This document shows positions 23,815 to 32,055 of a stretch of DNA of 54,142 nt, piece by piece. The position numbers and the translations under genes are program-made. This DNA comes from an uncultured Kiritimatiellota bacterium (GTDB taxonomy: Bacteria; Verrucomicrobiota; Kiritimatiellia; RFP12; DVOR01): NCBI GenBank assembly GCA_944391085.1, contig CALXSE010000003.1, positions 1 to 54,142 of the forward strand, read 5' to 3'. Below the pieces are notes generated by a model. The model ran no database searches, had not been told where the DNA came from, and saw only the letters and a list, made by a program, of their open reading frames with translations. How positions within the stretch are numbered: position 1 is the stretch's first letter; each line of letters opens with the position of its first letter.

Positions 23815-23823
23815 TGCTATACT
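23815..23823 (+). promoter_or_regulatory. Extended -10 promoter giving a leaderless mRNA
   Basis: TGC-TATACT (hexamer 23818-23823) ends six bases before the ATG at 23830, so transcription should begin at the initiator codon. No Shine-Dalgarno is present between promoter and start. Confidence 0.6.
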
Positions 23824-23829
23824 TTCGGC

Positions 23830-24876
23830 ATGAAGTGGAGATCGATTGTTGGTTGCGCGATGGCCTGCTGCGCGGCGACGGCGTGGGGGCAGTATCAGGA
23901 TTATTCGCGCATGGGGCGGACGCCGGCGGAGCTGCTCTTCCTGACGGACCCGATGGAGGTGGAGCTGAAGGAGCCGTCGTGGTTCTGGCACAGCCCGAAG
24001 AAGGGTTCCCCCGCCGAGCAGCTGGCGTACGCGCAGGGGTTGGAGCGCGCGGGCGAAACGAAAAAGGCCGTCGAGGCCTATGACGACCTGGTGCACGAGT
24101 GGCACGCGACGCAGGAGGCGCTCGCCGCGCAGCTGGCGATCGCGCGCCTCGAATCGGCCGCCGGGAACACGCAGGCGGCGTATGACGCGGACATTTACCT
24201 GCTGGCCCATTTCGGGGGGCGCTTCGAGCTGGAGCCGGTACTGGAGGACGCGGCGGCGCAGGCCGACCTGCTGGCGAGGCGGGAGCTGGGGCGGCGCTTC
24301 CGCCTGGCCTCGGGGGAGGCGCTGCGGCAGAACTACGAGCGGATCGTCCACTTCGCGCCGCGGTGGCGGCGGGTGCCGGACCTGATGCTGCGCATCGCGG
24401 AGATTTACCTGGAGGAGGAGGAGTACGCCAGCGCCATCACGGTGTGCGACCGGCTGATCGTGGATTGGCCGGCCTATTCGGGGATGGACGAGGTGGTGCT
24501 GCTCTATTGCCGCGCGTGCCGCCTGCAGGCGGACGTGTGGCGCAACGACGCGGGGCGCCTGGGCCACCTGGAGAAGCTGCTGGCCGGCGCGCGCGTCTTC
24601 CGCCCCACCCACCCGGAGGTGGACCAGATCCGGCAGTGGGAGCGCGAGGTGTACCTGCTGCGGCGGGAGCGGGCCTACCGCAACGCGACGTTCTACGACA
24701 ACCCCTCGGCCTACTCGCCGGGCGCCGCCGCACTGGCCTACCAGGCCTTCCTGCGCGACTTCCCCGACGCGCCGCAGGCCGACGAGATCCGCGCCCGCCT
24801 CGCGGCCCTGGCCCCCGCCAAGGGCGCCGTCCAGAGCCGAAGCGCCAAGCCGCAACCCCAGGAGCAGACCCCATGA
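23830..24876 (+). CDS. Secreted TPR-type protein resembling BamD
   Basis: 348 residues with a short signal peptide (MKWRSIVGCAMACCAATAWG). Helical repeats follow (AEQLAYAQGLERAGETKKAVEAYDDLVHEW, RVPDLMLRIAEIYLEEEEYASAITVCDRLI, AYSPGAAALAYQAFLRDFP), as in the outer-membrane assembly protein BamD/YfiO. No lipobox Cys follows the signal peptide, unlike true BamD, so the annotation is tentative. It is co-transcribed with lptE (four-base overlap), consistent with a role in outer-membrane biogenesis. Confidence 0.55.
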   Translation: MKWRSIVGCAMACCAATAWGQYQDYSRMGRTPAELLFLTDPMEVELKEPSWFWHSPKKGSPAEQLAYAQGLERAGETKKAVEAYDDLVHEWHATQEALAAQLAIARLESAAGNTQAAYDADIYLLAHFGGRFELEPVLEDAAAQADLLARRELGRRFRLASGEALRQNYERIVHFAPRWRRVPDLMLRIAEIYLEEEEYASAITVCDRLIVDWPAYSGMDEVVLLYCRACRLQADVWRNDAGRLGHLEKLLAGARVFRPTHPEVDQIRQWEREVYLLRRERAYRNATFYDNPSAYSPGAAALAYQAFLRDFPDAPQADEIRARLAALAPAKGAVQSRSAKPQPQEQTP

Positions 24877-25388
24877 CACGCGCCACCCTTTTCGCCCTTC
24901 CCCTCCTTGCCCTGCTCGCGGGATGCGCGGGCTACCGCCTGGGCTCGCCCGTGCCCGAGGCGCTGCGGAGCGTCCACGTGGCCGCCTTCGAGAACCGGAC
25001 GGCCTACCCGATGGCCGGGGCCATCGCCGCGCAGCAGCTGCTCGACGCGCTCATCGAGGACGGCACCTTCGCCCCGACGGACTACGACGAGGCGCGCCTC
25101 CGCGTCCAGGCCACGATCACGGGCGTCGGCACGCAGGCCGTCAGCTACAGCCGCAACAACAACATCGAGCCGGACGAATACCACGTCGTCCTCTCCGCCC
25201 AGCTCTACGCCTTCGACGCGCAGACGGGCGAGACGTACATCAACGGCAAGACCGTCCGCGCCATCGACAGCGCCCTCACCCGCAACGACTACCAGACGGC
25301 CGTCGCCGACACCCTCCCGCGCGTCTCGCGCAAGCTCGCCCAGGCCATCCTCACCGAGCTCCACGGCATCGCCCCCAGGGAAAACTGA
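24873..25388 (+). CDS. lptE: LptE-like LPS-assembly lipoprotein
   Basis: 171 residues. MTRATLFALPLLALLAGC gives a lipoprotein signal peptide with Cys at the cleavage site, then AGYRLGSP. The conserved LptE start is a lipidated Cys followed by a short GYxL segment. AAFENRTAYP and a hydrophilic beta-rich domain fit LptE, which with LptD inserts LPS into the outer membrane. It overlaps the TPR gene start-to-stop by four bases. It is the last gene before a bidirectional terminator. Confidence 0.75.
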   Translation: MTRATLFALPLLALLAGCAGYRLGSPVPEALRSVHVAAFENRTAYPMAGAIAAQQLLDALIEDGTFAPTDYDEARLRVQATITGVGTQAVSYSRNNNIEPDEYHVVLSAQLYAFDAQTGETYINGKTVRAIDSALTRNDYQTAVADTLPRVSRKLAQAILTELHGIAPREN

Positions 25389-25454
25389 CCGCCCCTCAGC
25401 CGCGCCCCTCCCCCACCCTTTCGGCCCCGGGCCGCGCGGCGCCGCCTCCGACGA

Positions 25455-25482
25455 AAAGGGGGCCGCAGCGGCGGCCCCCTTT
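25455..25482. terminator. Bidirectional intrinsic terminator between lptE and pheA
   Basis: A 12-bp perfect stem (AAAGGGGGCCGC and GCGGCCCCCTTT) with a 4-nt loop AGCG, AT-ended on both sides. It lies between the converging lptE and pheA genes and can stop both transcripts. Confidence 0.8.
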
Positions 25483-25484
25483 GC

Positions 25485-26906
25485 TCAGCGGTCGTCGAGG
25501 ACGAGGTGGACCTGGATGAGGCGGGAGATGGGCAGAAGGTAATCGCGGTAGAGCCAGGAGACCTGCTTGGCGAGCTGCTCGGAGAGGCCCTCGCGCTGGG
25601 CATAGGCCTGGGCGCGCTCGAGGACGCGCTGCTCGACGGCGGCGTTGAGGAGGGCTTGCTCGACCTTGGCGGGGTCGCCGGTCTGGGCGGCGGCGCGGAG
25701 GGCGGGGGCCTGCTCGACGCGCTTGCGGGCGATGACGCGGGAGGCGAAGCGGAAGCGGCGGGCAAGGGCGGCGATGGCGTCGGTGTCGGCATGGAGGGCG
25801 GCGCGGGGCTCGGGGTCGTCGCCGGGAAGCGCAAGGTAGGGGACGGCGTTGGTGAGGTAGAAGCGGCGGAGGGCGCGGGTCTGCTCGGTGGCGTCGCCGT
25901 GGGCGAAGGCCCTGGCGAGGGTGTCGATGTCGATGGGCTCGGCGTGGGCGTAGAGGCCGGGGTTGAGGCGGAAGCGGCTGCGGGCGGCGAAGGCGCGCAG
26001 GAGGGAGGAGTCGACATCCGCGATCATGGCGCGGAGGCTGGAGAGGGCGGTGGTGCCGGCGTCGTCGGGGAGGGAGCTCTGGGTGGTGATGGTGTAGGCG
26101 CCGAGGAGGCGGACCTCGCGGGCGGCGGCCTTGATCGCGCCCAGGAGGGCGGCGAGGGGCTGGCCGCTGGCGCCGACGAGAAGCTCAAGGAAGAAGGCGT
26201 ATTTCCACTTCTCGCCGGGGATGGGGCGGGATTGGATGAAGGTGAGGTCGACGCCGCGCAGGGGGGTGAGAAGCTCGAGGAGGGAGCCGGGGCGGTCGTC
26301 GATGGCGGCGCGGATGAGGGCGTGGGTGGGGGGGAGCTCGGCGGGGACGCCGTGGGCGTCGCCGTGGGCGTTGGGCTCAAGGCGGAAGAAGCGGGTGGTG
26401 TTGCCGGTGGCGTCCTGGACGTCGGGGCGGCGGAGGACGAGGCCGTAGCGCTTGGCGGTGGTCTCGCCGGCGACGGCGGCGGAGGCGGGGTCGCAGGCGG
26501 CGAGGCGGGCGGCCTCGGCGGTGGAGGCGACGGGGACGAGGGGGATGCCGGGGTAGATGCGCGCGAGGGTGGCGCGGCATTGGGCGAGGGCCTCGGCCTT
26601 GGAGAGGATGCGCGCGACGGGGGTGGTGAGGTCTTTGGTCAGCAGGTGCTGGTGGACGGGGACGGCGCGGCAGGCGACGACGCGGAGCGCGGGGGTGGCG
26701 GCAAGGAGGTCGAGGACTTCGACGACGGTGCCCTGGGTGGTGTTCTCGAAGGGAACGACGGCGGCGGCATCGGGGTCTGCGGCGGTCTTGCGGAAGACCT
26801 CGCGGAAGTCGGCGCAGGGGGTGAGGGTCTCGCCGGGGCGGGCCATGCGGGTGGCGGCGCGATGGGAGAAGGTCTCTTCCGGGCCGAGGTAATAAAGGTT
26901 GCTCAT
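25485..26906 (-). CDS. pheA: Prephenate dehydratase with ACT and a C-terminal chorismate-mutase-like domain
   Basis: 473 residues. Residues 1-180 are the dehydratase (GPEETFSHRAA at 8-18, PFENTTQGTV at 52-61, TRFF at 171-174). Residues about 195-275 are an ACT regulatory domain (DDRPGSLLELL, QSRP). Residues about 285-473 are a helical domain resembling yeast-Aro7-type chorismate mutase: SLRAMIADVDSSLLRAFAARSRF, then NPGLY, and near the end VSWLYRDYLLPISRLIQVHLVL. The domain order is the reverse of the E. coli P-protein (CM then PDT then ACT). It would convert chorismate to phenylpyruvate. It lies 143 nt after aroF in an attenuator-controlled operon. The CM assignment is inferred by pattern. 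Confidence 0.8.
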   Translation of the reverse strand: MSNLYYLGPEETFSHRAATRMARPGETLTPCADFREVFRKTAADPDAAAVVPFENTTQGTVVEVLDLLAATPALRVVACRAVPVHQHLLTKDLTTPVARILSKAEALAQCRATLARIYPGIPLVPVASTAEAARLAACDPASAAVAGETTAKRYGLVLRRPDVQDATGNTTRFFRLEPNAHGDAHGVPAELPPTHALIRAAIDDRPGSLLELLTPLRGVDLTFIQSRPIPGEKWKYAFFLELLVGASGQPLAALLGAIKAAAREVRLLGAYTITTQSSLPDDAGTTALSSLRAMIADVDSSLLRAFAARSRFRLNPGLYAHAEPIDIDTLARAFAHGDATEQTRALRRFYLTNAVPYLALPGDDPEPRAALHADTDAIAALARRFRFASRVIARKRVEQAPALRAAAQTGDPAKVEQALLNAAVEQRVLERAQAYAQREGLSEQLAKQVSWLYRDYLLPISRLIQVHLVLDDR

Positions 26907-26940
26907 GGTCGTTTCCTGATGCGGGGAGGGGGAGGGGAAG

Positions 26941-27017
26941 GCGGCGGGGCCGCCCCGAAAGCGGGAGGGGGACGGGACGCGCGGGGGCGGGGCGCCGTCC
27001 CCGGCTGGCCCCGCCGC
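26941..27017. repeat. GC-rich inverted repeat between aroF and pheA
   Basis: GCGGCGGGGC at 26941-26950 and its perfect complement GCCCCGCCGC at 27008-27017, enclosing further self-complementary GC-rich sequence. It has no T-tract and so is not a standard terminator. It may be an RNA processing or stability element in the operon. Confidence 0.4.
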
Positions 27018-27049
27018 CGCGCCCCCGTTTGCCGGGCGGGCCGCCGCGC

Positions 27050-28075
27050 TCAGGCGCGGCGGACGGCCTGGGCAAGGTCGCGCCAGGGCTTGATGGCCTG
27101 GAGGTAGTCGCCGAACTGGGCGGAGGGGATCTGCTGGGCGGCGTCGGAAAAGGCGTGCTTGGGGTCGGGGTGGGTCTCGACGAGGAGGCCGTCGCAACCG
27201 GCGCCGAGGGCGGCGCGGGAGAGGGGCACCACGAGCTCGAGCTTGCCGCCGCCGTGGGAGGGGTCGGCCACGATGGGCAGGTGGGTGAGGCGCTTGGTGG
27301 CCGCGAGCGCGCCGAGGTCCAGGCAGTTGCGGGTGATGGTCTCGTAGGTGCGGATGCCGCGCTCGCAGAGGATGACGTCGCGGCAGCCGTTGGCCATGAG
27401 GTATTCGGCGCTCTGGAGCCACTCCTCGACGGTGCCGGCGAGGCCGCGCTTGAGGATGACGGGCTTGCCGGCCTTGCCGAGGCGCTCGAGCAGGTCGTAG
27501 TTCTGCGAGTTGCGCGCGCCCACCTGGAAGACGTCCACCACGTCCATGAGGGCCTCGATCTGGTTGGGGCCGGGCACCTCGGTGATGTAGGCGACCTGGG
27601 GGAAGTCGCGCTTGACCTCGCGCAGGACGCGGATGCCCTCATCCTTCAGCCCCTGGAAGTCGTAGGTCGAGGTGCGCGGCTTGTAGACCATGGCGCGGAT
27701 GACGGTGATGCCCTGCGCCACGAGGTCCGCCACCACGGCGTGGAACTGGTCATAGCTCTCCACCGCGCAGGGGCCGGCCAGCACGGGGATGTTGCCGCCG
27801 CCGATCTTGGTGCCTTTGACGTCGACGATCGTGTCCTCGGCCTTGAAGTCGCGGGACACCAGCTTGTATTTCTTGCTCACGTGGATGATTTCCTGAACGG
27901 TCGGGAGCGCCTCGAGCTGCTCCACGGTCTGCGGGTTGATCTCGCTGCCGATGCAGGCGATGATGGTCTGGTCGGAGCCCGTGGTCACGCGCGGCTGGTA
28001 TCGCAGCGAGGTGATCCAATCGCAGATGGTCTGCACGTCGGCCTGGGTGGCCGTGGGTTTCATGATGATGATCAT
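27050..28075 (-). CDS. aroF: DAHP synthase (type Ibeta, with N-terminal ferredoxin-like regulatory domain)
   Basis: 341 residues, the length of the Thermotoga-type enzyme. MIIIMKPTATQADVQTICDW opens the small N-terminal ferredoxin-like domain (about 1-75), the site of Tyr/Phe feedback in family members. GPCAVES (about 100), MVYKPRTSTYDFQG, VGARNSQN, PVILKRGL and DPSHGGG are the barrel's substrate and metal motifs. It condenses PEP and erythrose-4-phosphate, the first step of aromatic synthesis. It is preceded by a leader peptide and terminator that suggest attenuation. The ATG at 28075 follows AAAGGAAAG upstream. Confidence 0.9.
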   Translation of the reverse strand: MIIIMKPTATQADVQTICDWITSLRYQPRVTTGSDQTIIACIGSEINPQTVEQLEALPTVQEIIHVSKKYKLVSRDFKAEDTIVDVKGTKIGGGNIPVLAGPCAVESYDQFHAVVADLVAQGITVIRAMVYKPRTSTYDFQGLKDEGIRVLREVKRDFPQVAYITEVPGPNQIEALMDVVDVFQVGARNSQNYDLLERLGKAGKPVILKRGLAGTVEEWLQSAEYLMANGCRDVILCERGIRTYETITRNCLDLGALAATKRLTHLPIVADPSHGGGKLELVVPLSRAALGAGCDGLLVETHPDPKHAFSDAAQQIPSAQFGDYLQAIKPWRDLAQAVRRA

Positions 28076-28096
28076 CGTTGTCTCTTTCCTTTTGAC

Positions 28097-28128
28097 GAAA
28101 AGCCGCACACCCTTTTGGGGAGCGCGGC
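28097..28128 (-). terminator. Attenuator terminator upstream of aroF
   Basis: On the minus strand GCCGCGC-TCCCC, loop AAAA, GGGTGTGCGGC followed by TTTTC. The stem has 7 pairs (one G-U), one mismatch, then 3 pairs, and the U-tract is complementary to the A's at 28098-28101. It lies between the leader-peptide stop (28160) and the aroF start (28075). Confidence 0.65.
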
Positions 28129-28159
28129 CGTTCGGAAGTCCCTTGCTTTGCCTTGGCAA

Positions 28160-28222
28160 TCACCGGGAGGGCCGAGCGGCGCGCGGTCCAAAGTAAAAGC
28201 CAAAGCCAAAGTAACGGTTCAT
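28160..28222 (-). CDS. Phe/Tyr-rich leader peptide of the aromatic operon
   Basis: 20 codons plus stop. It begins MNRYFGFGFYFGPRAA, with four Phe and two Tyr among codons 4-11. Codons are TAC and TTT runs separated by Gly, then an Arg/Pro-rich end. A promoter ends just upstream, and a terminator hairpin lies between it and the DAHP synthase gene. It is the functional analogue of pheL (phenylalanine attenuator peptide) in enteric bacteria. It shares no obvious sequence with pheL beyond Phe richness. The start has almost no 5' leader (about 4 nt). Stalling at Phe or Tyr codons would prevent the terminator from forming; this is inferred. Confidence 0.75.
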   Translation of the reverse strand: MNRYFGFGFYFGPRAARPSR

Positions 28223-28232
28223 GATGGCCCCA

Positions 28233-28262
28233 ATGATACGCCAAGCGCGGGGAAAAAGTCAA
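28233..28262 (-). promoter_or_regulatory. Promoter of the leader peptide and aromatic operon
   Basis: Minus strand: -35 TTGACT (28262-28257), 18-bp spacer, -10 TATCAT (28238-28233), a close match to the sigma-70 consensus. The predicted start is near 28226, just before the leader-peptide ATG at 28222. Confidence 0.7.
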
Positions 28263-28271
28263 GCCCTTTCT

Positions 28272-30074
28272 TCACTCCCCGGCCGCCGCGACCGGCGCGA
28301 AGGCCTCCGCCGCGACCCCGCCGCCCAGCGCCGAGGCCTCGACCCGCAGCGTGACCTCCGCCGCGCCCGCCGGCGCCTCGGCGGAGGCAAGCGTCTCCCC
28401 GCCCCGGGTCAGACGCACCGCGGCGCCCTCCACGAAGGTCGGCCCCGCCCCGCCCGCGCGGTCGCCCACGCGCACGGTGACGACGGCCTCCGCCCCTTCC
28501 AGCCTCACATCCGCGATGCCGAAGGCATAGCCCACCGCGACCGCGTTGGCCGCCGCGTCCGCCACGCACAGCCCCTCGCCCTCGAAGCAGCCGAAGACCT
28601 CGTTCGCCGCCGCCGCGTCCACGCCGGCCAGCCCCACCTCCCCCTTCAGCCCCGCGCCGATGGCCGCCGCCAGGACGGCCGAGCGCGCGGCCCCCGCCAG
28701 CCCGGCCTCGACCTGGGCGGTGTCCTTCAGCCCCAGCGAGCCCTCCCCCTGCTCCACATACGCGGAAAGGTCGTTGCCCGCCGCGTCCGCCACCGCGAAG
28801 GCCAACCCCTCGGGCAAGGCCCCTTCCCACGCGAGCACCGGGCCGTCGCCCCGCCCCTCCGGCACGCGCACCGTCACCGTGGCGGAGGCCGCGAGCGTCT
28901 CGCCCTCGGGCAGGGACTTGTCCAGGAGCATCGGCTGGAGGAGGGAGAGCGCGCCCACCTCCAACGCGCCCGCGGCGGCGTCCAGAACCGCCCCGTCCGC
29001 GAGGGCGAGCGCCCCCACCCTGCCCGTTCCGGCCAGGGCCGCGCCGGGGGCCACGGTCACCAAGCCGGCCGCGCCGTCCACCCGCAGCGTCCCCTCGGCC
29101 ACGTAGAAAGCCGCCGTCGTCTCTGCGGAGGTCAGCGTCACCGTGCCGGGGCCGTCCTTGACGACCTCGCCGTCCACGAAGGCCGCGCCGAACGTGCCGG
29201 CCTTCAACACATAGGCCGTGGAGCCGGCGTCGTAACGGATGGCCGCCGGCTCGGGGTCGGCGTCATACACGATCTCCACCGCGCCGGAGGCGTCGGCCAA
29301 ATCCCGGAGCCACGGGTCGCCGCCGAGGGCCGCGTTCGCCCAGTTGGCCTCCTCCGACCACGCGCCGCCCTGCGGGTTCGCCCACTGCCTTCGCACCGGC
29401 ACCTTCCCCTCCAGCGCGAAGGCGTTGAAGTTCCCGGCCCCGCCCGTCGCCGAGACGGTGACGGACTCGCGCCCCGTGAAGGTGACGGCGAAGACGAGCC
29501 AGTTGCCGTTCGAGGTGTTCTGCGTCAGGTCGGCCGAGCCTTGCGCGTTCTCGGCGTATTCGAACGTCGCGCCCTCGACGGCATAGGTCGACTCGGCGTT
29601 TTGCCACGCGTTCCCGCGCCCGGCCAGGACGTAGAGCGTGTACTTGCCCTGCGCATCCAGCCCCGAGAGCGTGAAGGAACAGAATCCCGTATTGTTGTTC
29701 AGAACTCCGCCGTTCCAGACGGAATCGTTGGCTTCGGCGTCGGTTACCGGAGCCTGAGGAAAATCTTGTTCGCGTCCTGGAAATTGGCTTTTAAGCAAGA
29801 CCCCCGCCGTGCCACAGAGGGAACCGACGCAAGACAATGACACTCCACTGGATTGACCTGCGCCGTCGAGTAGGTCACTGGAGGAGAGGCCCACTCGATT
29901 CCAGACGTATGTACCCGTGCCACGCCAAGGGAAACGCGAAAGAAGTGTACCCGCACCACCGTTGACACCGCCGTTGCCGAAGGTGCAAAGGACGGGCTCG
30001 ATGGGCTTCGTCGTGGTCTGCGCGAAGGCGGCGAGCGGAGCCAGGAGGGCAAGCGGGAGGGCAAGGCGACGCAT
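28272..30074 (-). CDS. Secreted passenger-like protein with a beta-strand repeat (PATR-type)
   Basis: 600 residues with a signal peptide (MRRLALPLALLAPLAAFA then QTTT). The first ~230 residues form a beta-sandwich-like region with TFTLSG, FTGRESVTVSA and similar strands. Around residues 310-345 (VKDGPGTVTLTSAETTAAFYVAEGTLRV) is a pattern of the autotransporter-associated beta-strand (PATR) repeat. The rest is Ala/Gly/Val-rich beta prediction. No transmembrane barrel, PEP-CTERM or other anchor is visible at the C-terminus. It follows the sulfatase by 13 nt and is likely co-transcribed. A glycan-binding or cell-surface role is speculation. Confidence 0.6.
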   Translation of the reverse strand: MRRLALPLALLAPLAAFAQTTTKPIEPVLCTFGNGGVNGGAGTLLSRFPWRGTGTYVWNRVGLSSSDLLDGAGQSSGVSLSCVGSLCGTAGVLLKSQFPGREQDFPQAPVTDAEANDSVWNGGVLNNNTGFCSFTLSGLDAQGKYTLYVLAGRGNAWQNAESTYAVEGATFEYAENAQGSADLTQNTSNGNWLVFAVTFTGRESVTVSATGGAGNFNAFALEGKVPVRRQWANPQGGAWSEEANWANAALGGDPWLRDLADASGAVEIVYDADPEPAAIRYDAGSTAYVLKAGTFGAAFVDGEVVKDGPGTVTLTSAETTAAFYVAEGTLRVDGAAGLVTVAPGAALAGTGRVGALALADGAVLDAAAGALEVGALSLLQPMLLDKSLPEGETLAASATVTVRVPEGRGDGPVLAWEGALPEGLAFAVADAAGNDLSAYVEQGEGSLGLKDTAQVEAGLAGAARSAVLAAAIGAGLKGEVGLAGVDAAAANEVFGCFEGEGLCVADAAANAVAVGYAFGIADVRLEGAEAVVTVRVGDRAGGAGPTFVEGAAVRLTRGGETLASAEAPAGAAEVTLRVEASALGGGVAAEAFAPVAAAGE

Positions 30075-30087
30075 GGTGGGGCTCCTT

Positions 30088-31959
30088 TCAGTTGCGCAGG
30101 GTCAGGCCGCCGACGTTCAGCGGGGTCTCGTCCGGCCACGGCACCGTCGGGCCGGTCTTCGAGCCGATGGTCGGCATCTGCGCCCCGCGCTCGCGGAGCA
30201 ACGCGCCCATCGTCCGGCGGAGTTCCTCGACCTTGGCGGGGAGGCGCGCGGCGAGGTTCTCCTGCTCGGAGATGTCGCGCTCGATGTCGTAGAGCTCGAA
30301 GCTCCTGTCGCTGTGCTGGTAGATGAGCTTCCAGCGGCCCAGGCGGAGGGCGGAATAGAAGTTGTAGGCTTTGCCCGCCGGGCCCTCGCCCCACTTGTTG
30401 GGATAATGCCAGAGCAGGGGGCGCTCCGCGCCATCCGCGCGCACGGTCGCCCGCTCGCCCAGGAGCACGGGCAGGAAGCTCTCGCCGTCGATGACCTGCC
30501 GGACGCTCTCGCCCTCGTAGTCGGTGGTGGCCAAGTCGGCCGCGCCGGGCACCGCCACGCCCGCCGCCGCGAGGAGGGTGGGATAGAAGTCCTCGATGAT
30601 GATGGGCTCGTGGCTGACGCTCCCGGGCGCGATCTTCCCGGGCCAGGCGGCGATGAGCGGCTCGCGCGTGCCGCCTTCGTAGCACGAGCCTTTGCCGGCG
30701 CGGGCGGGGGCGTTGGCGTTCGTCAGGCGGCCGGAGACGGCGAGCCCGCCGTTGTCGGCCATGAAGACGAAGAGGGTGTTCTCCAGCTCGCCGTTCTTCT
30801 CTAACCAGTCCAGGAGCAGCCCGAGCGAATCGTCCATGCCTTTGATGAGCGTGCCGTAGTTGCGCTCCTCTGCGTCCCAGTCGAGCCCGTCGTTGGGGTC
30901 GGGGTTCTTCGTGTCGGCGGCGAGGGTCTGACTGGCCGAGCGGGTATGGTCCCACGCGCGGGCGTTGTCGAGGGGGGAATGGATGGCATAGTGCGCCATG
31001 TAGAGATAGAAGGGCTTGCCGGTCTGCAGGTCATGATACCGCTGCAGTTCCTTGAGCGCCATGTCGGTGAGCGCGTCGGTCAGGAAGACGTTGTCGCCGT
31101 AGTAATTGTTCTCGTCCAGACCCGGCGTCATGAACTGGTTGCCGCCCGAGAGGTTGCCATAGCCCGCGTCGCCGCGGTAGTTGTTCGGGCCGCCGACCTC
31201 GCACCCGGCGATGTTCACGTCGAAACCGAAGGCGCGCGGGTCGGCCCCCGGCGTGGTCACCTTCTTGGTCTGGCTGTTGTAAGGCCCGTTGCCGCTGCCC
31301 CAATGCGCCTTGCCCACATGGATGGTGTGATAGCCCGCGCCCTGCAGCACCTGCGGGAAGGTGAGCGCGTTCATGAAGGGCATCGTCATGTTGTACGCCA
31401 CCGCGCCTTGGGCGGGGTCGTCCGTCATCTCCGGCTGATAGTACTTCCCGCTCGCGTCCTGGCACCACGGCGGCTGGCAGTGACCCTGCGCCGTCGTCCC
31501 CGGCGGCTGCAGGCCGTTCGCCGCCCAGCGCGGCGGGTACAACCCCTCGCCGGCCGACGTGAAGCGGTTCGCCTGGTTCACCCCCAGCGTCCAATCCGTC
31601 ACCCGATGGCGCGCCGCGTTCATCCCGCTCATCAGCGAGCACCGCGAAGGCGAGCACACCGCGCACGCATAGGCATTCGAAAAGACCATCCCCTGCGCCG
31701 CCAGACGCTCCATGTTCGGCGTCCGCCCGGCATTCCCATAGCGCGCGTTCAGGCGCGTCCTGACCGCCTGCCCCTTTCGGTAATAAAAGGGCACCGACGT
31801 ATCCTGCCAGCCCATGTCGTCCACCATGAAAAGGACGATGTTCGGCTGCTTCCCGCCGCCCGACGCGCCCGACGCCGCCCCCTGCCCCAACAGCGGCCGC
31901 GCCGCCAACGCCCCCGCGCCAAGCCCCAACATCCCCAAAAATCCGCGCCTCGAAACCAT
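30088..31959 (-). CDS. Secreted sulfatase (S1 family) with a twin-arginine signal
   Basis: 623 residues. VSRRGFLGMLGLGAGALAARPLLG at the N-terminus is a twin-arginine signal. PNIVLFMVDDMGWQD begins the catalytic domain, and C102-S-P-S-R106 is the formylglycine motif of type I sulfatases. FVFMADNGG near 385 and H-containing segments complete the metal site. It would remove sulfate from glycans such as mucin or plant and algal polysaccharides; the substrate is unknown. Activation needs a maturation enzyme not present here. It begins 96 nt after the PEP-CTERM gene, whose terminator lies between them, and precedes the passenger-like gene. Confidence 0.88.
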   Translation of the reverse strand: MVSRRGFLGMLGLGAGALAARPLLGQGAASGASGGGKQPNIVLFMVDDMGWQDTSVPFYYRKGQAVRTRLNARYGNAGRTPNMERLAAQGMVFSNAYACAVCSPSRCSLMSGMNAARHRVTDWTLGVNQANRFTSAGEGLYPPRWAANGLQPPGTTAQGHCQPPWCQDASGKYYQPEMTDDPAQGAVAYNMTMPFMNALTFPQVLQGAGYHTIHVGKAHWGSGNGPYNSQTKKVTTPGADPRAFGFDVNIAGCEVGGPNNYRGDAGYGNLSGGNQFMTPGLDENNYYGDNVFLTDALTDMALKELQRYHDLQTGKPFYLYMAHYAIHSPLDNARAWDHTRSASQTLAADTKNPDPNDGLDWDAEERNYGTLIKGMDDSLGLLLDWLEKNGELENTLFVFMADNGGLAVSGRLTNANAPARAGKGSCYEGGTREPLIAAWPGKIAPGSVSHEPIIIEDFYPTLLAAAGVAVPGAADLATTDYEGESVRQVIDGESFLPVLLGERATVRADGAERPLLWHYPNKWGEGPAGKAYNFYSALRLGRWKLIYQHSDRSFELYDIERDISEQENLAARLPAKVEELRRTMGALLRERGAQMPTIGSKTGPTVPWPDETPLNVGGLTLRN

Positions 31960-31992
31960 CGCTGGCCGCCTTTCCGAAATCCTGCCGTCTCA

Positions 31993-32032
31993 CAAAAAAC
32001 AAGGGCGCGGGAGACCTCGCGGCCCCGCGCCC
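31993..32032 (-). terminator. Intrinsic terminator of the PEP-CTERM gene
   Basis: Minus strand: GGGCGCGGG and CCCGCGCCC arms (9 bp, at 32024-32032 and 32003-32011) with an inner loop, followed by a TTGTTTTTTG tract. It lies 23 nt downstream of the PEP-CTERM stop and upstream of the sulfatase start. Confidence 0.75.
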
Positions 32033-32055
32033 CACACAAACGCGCGTCCGCGCCC

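Noticed and set aside
23830..24876. TPR gene considered as true bamD
   Set aside because: No lipobox Cys follows the signal peptide, so the gene symbol was withheld and only resemblance is stated.
26941..27017. GC-rich inverted repeat between aroF and pheA considered as a terminator
   Set aside because: No T-tract follows on either side and pheA lies directly downstream in the same direction, so it is more likely an internal mRNA structure.
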